Source: Hsuehochloa calcarea | Taxonomy: Eukaryota; Streptophyta; Magnoliopsida; Poales; Poaceae | Assembly (NCBI GenBank): GCA_036346395.1 | Contig: CM070615.1 | Coordinates: 25,415,282 to 25,479,281, forward strand | Direction: 5' to 3' | Length of the DNA: 64,000 nucleotides | Part shown: positions 60,648-64,000 of the stretch, in pieces | How positions within the stretch are numbered: position 1 is the stretch's first letter | Layout: each line of letters opens with the position of its first letter | The notes under the pieces: model-generated | Databases searched by the model: none | What the model saw: only the letters and a program-made list of their open reading frames with translations | Told to the model about the DNA's origin: nothing | Made by a program: the position numbers and the translations under genes

Positions 60648-62704
60648 AGAGGTATCTTGTCCCACCGTTATGTGTTAATGGTATGATGTGGTAATTAATG
60701 ATAATCATATTGTGGAACTAACATTTTCCACGAGTTGGATGAATAGGTTATGTTCCAGGATGATGAAGACTTGGGATGATCATGAGTTGATCATCAAGTC
60801 AAGAGCTTGGTGTAAAGGATGCATCATGAGTTGATGCTTATCAAGAAGAGATGATCATAAGTTGATCGTTAAGACAAGAGAAGAGCCATCATGTGTTGAT
60901 GGAGGTCAAGCAAATGATCATCATGTGTTGATGATTATCAAGTTAATGACCCAGACTTGAAGTGATGATGTGCGTCATCAAGCTTCAAGAAGATGCAAGG
61001 CAAAGGTATGACTAGCTAGGGCTAAAGATGTGTTCCTAGTCTTTTACCGATCTTGGTGTTTGGTTGGAATACCGGATTGCTAGTATAGGTTGCCGTACTA
61101 TTAAGAGGGGTCTTAACTAGTAGTTTGAGTTAGTCATGTGTTGATAGCTCAATATGGTTGCTCTAGCTCAATCTAGGCATGATGCTATTTATTTGCGAAC
61201 GTGTTTTGTAAATAGTCGAGGCTCATGCATAACCCTTGTAGCATGTGACTAAAGTTTGCAAATGTATTTTGCAAATGGTGTAAGTCCATGTACCTTATTC
61301 CTTATGATGAGTATTCTAAAATATTGGCAAATGTGTTTTGCAACTAGCTGAGAATACCATCTTTTAACCATGTTGGAATTGTACTCAAATGGGCGAATGT
61401 GTTTTGCCATTTGAAGTGAAGCAAATGTGTTTTGCTTCTGTGGACTAGCGGTCAGACCGCTTGTGTGGACCGGTCTGACTGGTTGCCAATCGGTCGAACC
61501 GGCCATATGTTGGCGGTCGGACCGATTTCCCTCTGTACTGATTCTTTGTCCGGAAGTTCCGCCATTGTGAAAACGGAACTTCCGATGTGAGGAAGTTCCG
61601 GGGTTCGTGCGGAACATTTATTCCAGAGAGCGCCCGTTTTGGGACTTAGCCGAATTTCCATCGGGCGGTCGGACCTGCCAGCACGGGCGGTCTGATCGAT
61701 TTGGCAGCGGTCAACCGGCCATTGCATGGCAGTCCGACCGACCGAAGGCCCAACGGCTAGTTTTCTAGCCGTTGGCACATGGGGCGGTCCGACCGACCAT
61801 TAGTTGGCGGTCAGACCGGCCATGCACTGTTTTGAAGGAATCTTCTCTCAACGGCTAGTTTTTGGGTGTGGGCTATAAATACCCACCTTGGCTGGTTGGA
61901 GAAGGTTGCTGGTTGTTGCTGGTGCTATTGTAGAGTGCTATACTCATTCTTTGAGCTACGAGCAAGGTTTTCTTCTCTTTTGTGCATGTGTTGCACTTAG
62001 TGAGATTTGAGAGCAAACTCTAAGTGCATGTGTTGTCTTAGGTAGTGGATTGTGTATCCACTTGAGCGTTGACACTTGATTAGTTCAAGTGATCGTTGAG
62101 TTTTGTTACTCTTGGTGTTTGCCGACACCTAGACGGCGTGGAGGCGTCGTGCCCGGTGATATTCTCAAAGAATCTTGTGAGAATGCTCGGTGTGTTTATG
62201 AGTGGTTTGGTGCTCGCCATCTCCGGAGTGGAGGAAGAGCAACCCTAGTGGAGCGAGGTGTTGGTTCGGTTTGGAACCGGTCCAAGTGGTTGGACTTACC
62301 TCGGATGTGTTGGCTTAATTTGTGGAGTCGGTCCAACGTGGTTGGACTTACCTCGGAGGTGTTGGCTTAATTAGTGGAGCCGGTGCAACGTGGTTGGGCT
62401 TACCTCAACGTGGATTAGGGGAGGCCGGCAAGTCTCCGAACACCACGGTAAAATATAATCGTGTCATCTTGTTATTACTTGTGCTTTACTTTGAGCAATT
62501 TACATTACATGCTTTAATTGATTATATATCTTGTATGATTGCTCTCTTGTATTGTTGGTGTACTTAGTTAAGCCTAGTTGATTTAGGTTTTAATTGTGCA
62601 AAACCAATTCATTATTATCTTCCGCATTGTATATTGGTTTTAGAGCCAAAAGATTTTTAAAACCGCCTATTCACCCCCCTCTAGTCGGCCACCTCGATCT
62701 TACA
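60648..62704 (+). repeat. Copia LTR in plus orientation (about 2.06 kb)
   Basis: It follows the purine tract at 60634-60647, has TATAAATA at about 61872-61879 (GGGCTATAAATACCC), and ends TCACCCCCCTCTAGTCGG, then CCACCTCGATCTTACA at 62704. That is the mirror of the start of the minus-strand LTRs in this window. The first bases are AG in place of TG. GGTCGGACC and GGTCAGACC palindromes cluster at 61445-61520 and 61665-61820. Repeated GAT(C/G)AT(C/A)A(T/A)G.GTTGAT phrases fill 60760-60950. Confidence 0.65.
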
Positions 62705-63263
62705 GCGGCAGCGTTGAGGGGGGCCATCGGTGGGGGCAGGAGAAGGGAGGCAGCGTTGGTGGGGGGAGGCGAGGGGAGGAGACGACAGTGGCGGTGTTTG
62801 GGAGAGAAGGGGAGGGAGTCGGTGGCGGCGTTGGGATGGGGAGGGGATGGGAGGCACCGTCGGTTGGGAGAGACGGCCGCGGTGGGTATGGGAGAGGGGA
62901 TGCGGTGGCGGTGGCAGTGGGGACGAGGACGGGAGGGGAGGCGGTGGACGAAGGAGTCGGTGTGGATGGGGGGTTGGAACAGAATGGCAACGGGAGGGGA
63001 CGTGAGGAAGGAATTGATGCAAAAAAACGAGGGCGCTCGCATTTATATACGAATGGCATTTTGAGGGTAATTTTAACGAAGTATAGTGGTAAAGTAATAT
63101 TTCATTCTGCAAAAGCCAAAAAAAGCACTTCTTCCACGGCTTATGATTTTTAGATTTAAATTGGTTTAAGATTTTTATAAGCTAAATAAAAAAGATGTCC
63201 CTTTGTTTAGCCTTAGGCTTGGGTTTTTTTTGCTTTTAAGGTACACAAAAGGCTAAACAAACA
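62705..63263. other. GC-rich and then AT-rich DNA with no gene
   Basis: 62705-63020 is G-rich on the plus strand (GGTGGCGGC, GGGAGGGGA phrases) and gives overlapping long frames on both strands that are composition artefacts. 63040-63263 is AT-rich and contains the possible transposon end. No conserved protein motif is seen. Confidence 0.55.
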
Positions 63264-63339
63264 TGACCTATGTCATCTATGGACAATATGAAAGAGAATA
63301 CCTATAATATGTTATCTTTTATATATATATTTTTATAGA

Positions 63340-63343
<4 letters not shown>

Positions 63344-63370
<27 letters not shown>
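63344..63370. repeat. (AT)n microsatellite in the RPS9 upstream region
   Basis: A run of about 13 AT dinucleotides, about 180 bases before the conserved promoter motifs. A second short AT run is at 63320-63330. Confidence 0.9.
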
Positions 63371-63374
<4 letters not shown>

Positions 63375-63519
63375 CATATCGCAGTCAAGTGCCGCACGAT
63401 TAACCTGCGCGACAATTCTACATACGTTCAACGAGAGAAGCAGCAGCATTACCGGCCTTATCCACTGCCGTCGCTACACTAACGGGTCCAGCCATACGGC
63501 TCATACCCGATAACCCCCC

Positions 63520-63559
63520 GGCCCACCGCGCACTAGGGTTTTGTTACCTCGTATAAAAG
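63520..63559 (+). promoter_or_regulatory. Ribosomal-protein promoter: site II, telo box and TATA box
   Basis: GGCCCA (63520-63525, reverse TGGGCC) is a site II element, CTAGGGTTTT (63533-63542, reverse AAAACCCTAG) is a telo box, and TATAAAAG (63552-63559) is the TATA box. The pairing of telo box and site II close to the transcript start is a known hallmark of plant ribosomal-protein genes and is bound by TCP and telo-box factors. A pyrimidine run TCCTTCTCTTCTC (63565-63577) is the likely transcript start. Confidence 0.75.
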
Positions 63560-63655
63560 GCCTCTCCTTCTCTTCTCAGACCCCTCCCTTCCAGCGACTT
63601 CACAGACGCGGCGGCGGCGGCGGCGAAGGCGCGAGGGAGAGGGAGAGCTCCAGCC

Positions 63656-63683
63656 ATGGTGCACGTCAGCTTCTACCGCAACT
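63656..63683 (+). CDS. RPS9: 40S ribosomal protein S9 (uS4), first coding exon
   Basis: ATG at 63656 in the context CAGCCATGG begins MVHVSFYRN plus one base (T) of a split codon, followed by GTAAG (63684), a good 5' splice site. Plant RPS9 proteins begin MVHVSFYRNYGKTF or MVNVSFYRNYGKTF, so the T would complete Tyr with AC from exon 2. RPS9 (bacterial S4 family) is part of the small cytosolic ribosomal subunit and helps decoding fidelity. The 5' leader holds a GGC repeat (63609-63624). The rest of the gene lies beyond the window. Only nine residues are visible, but with the promoter type the call is strong. It is the only intact host gene here. Confidence 0.82.
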
Positions 63684-64000
63684 GTAAGACCAAGCTACGA
63701 TCCTTCCCCTCTCCTCGTGTGCTCCGTGTTGCAGTTTATCCAGCTCTTGGTTTGGTTTGGTCGCGCGCGCAGCGATCTGATGGGATCGGGTGGGGTGCGT
63801 GCGTGCTTAGGATTAGCGCCGCGAGGTTGCTCTTGGTTAGTTCTTTGCTGCTTGCTATGACGGCTTGCCAGTGGCGTGGTTGTGAGGTGTTGATAAGGGA
63901 GTGAAAATATTTGGATCAGCGCGGTGCCGTAGAGGGATAAGGAGTCTGTTTGTGTAAGGTTTTAGCCTATCTTTTGTTCCGAGTGTCTGGATTTAAGGTG
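63684..64000 (+). other. Start of RPS9 intron 1
   Basis: It begins GTAAGACC and continues T-rich to the window end with no clear acceptor before 64000. The open frame through it to 63904 is accidental. A long first intron right after the start codon is common in plant ribosomal-protein genes. Confidence 0.7.

Larger units (their letters stand above)
56108..63264. mobile_element. Possible DNA transposon ends around a Harbinger-like transposase remnant, filled with copia pieces
   Basis: Left end: TGTTTGTTTAGGCTTAGG (56112-56140 area). Right end: AAAGGCTAAACAAACATG (about 63248-63265), inverted to the left one over about 15 bases. Another related TTTGTTTAGCCTTAGGCTT is at 63204-63222. No clean 3-base TSD was confirmed, so the limits are tentative. 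Confidence 0.4.

Noticed and set aside
62594..63153. Overlapping Gly/Arg- and Pro-rich ORFs on both strands
   Set aside because: Strong G/C strand bias leaves several frames open. There is no conserved motif and no promoter or splice context.
56108..63264. Confident call of one full-length Harbinger element
   Set aside because: The inverted ends match over only about 15 bases, no TSD was confirmed, and only a C-terminal transposase piece remains. It is kept as a tentative feature.
63656..63904. 82-codon ORF from the RPS9 start codon
   Set aside because: After nine residues the match to RPS9 stops at a good GTAAG splice donor. The rest is intron read-through.

Overview
This window is plant nuclear DNA, almost certainly from a grass of the rice type. 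The signs are large nested Ty3/gypsy and Ty1/copia LTR retrotransposons, solo LTRs of 2-4 kb with 5-bp target-site duplications (TSDs), AT-rich intergenic DNA, GC-rich GC-skewed blocks with spurious long ORFs, spliceosomal introns and a plant ribosomal-protein promoter. There is no bacterial or organellar gene organisation. Only one host gene looks intact: the start of a 40S ribosomal protein S9 (uS4) gene at 63656, running off the right edge. Everything else is transposable-element DNA or gene debris.

Layout. (1) 1-19520: one Tat-lineage Ty3/gypsy element (RIRE2-like) on the minus strand. From right to left it has the 5' LTR (18701-19520), PBS, gag, protease, RT, RNase H, a second RNase H, integrase, a polypurine tract and the 3' LTR (1-552, cut by the window edge). 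Between integrase and the 3' LTR lies an antisense (plus-strand) multi-exon gene with clear GT-AG introns. Two solo LTRs sit inside the element: 4940-9006, inside the last exon of the antisense gene, and 13326-16314, between gag and protease (TSD GTTTA). (2) 19776-40242: a four-level nest. Solo LTR X (TSD TCAAA) contains solo LTR Y (21659-38711). Y contains a two-LTR non-autonomous element (22043-30386) and solo LTR Z (32695-37914). Z contains copia solo LTR W (35827-37810, TSD ATCTC). (3) 40243-43762: a broken L-type lectin receptor-kinase pseudogene, a pair of inverted LTR ends, and unidentified debris. (4) 43763-54719: a degraded Ty1/copia element of the Maximus/SIRE type on the minus strand. 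It has long LTRs, gag with a CCHC knuckle, a very long coiled-coil gag extension with six CxxC pairs, PR, INT, RT and RNase H. It cuts off a hAT transposase (54720-55440). (5) 56108-63270: a region with Harbinger-like transposase debris into which copia fragments were inserted, including solo LTR 58277-60050 (TSD GTTAG) and LTR 60648-62704. (6) 63270-64000: promoter and first exon of RPS9.

How parts relate. The Tat coding regions carry premature stops and frameshifts, although the two LTRs are nearly identical outside a variable repeat array; this suggests the copy was already defective when last mobilised. The solo LTRs X, Y, Z and the two inside the Tat element share one architecture (AT-rich start, GC-rich block, TATA box, a conserved block with the palindrome CTATTCGAATAG, TG..CA ends), so they are related families, probably of the RIRE3/RIRE8/RETROSAT-2 kind. 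The most unusual signal is a family of about 20 short hairpins (GTCGTAG..CTTACGAC). Their arms change in a compensatory way. They sit in arrays in both Tat LTRs and inside two introns of the antisense gene.

Limits: family names come from recognition of motifs without a database search. Boundaries marked by TSDs are firm; others are approximate.
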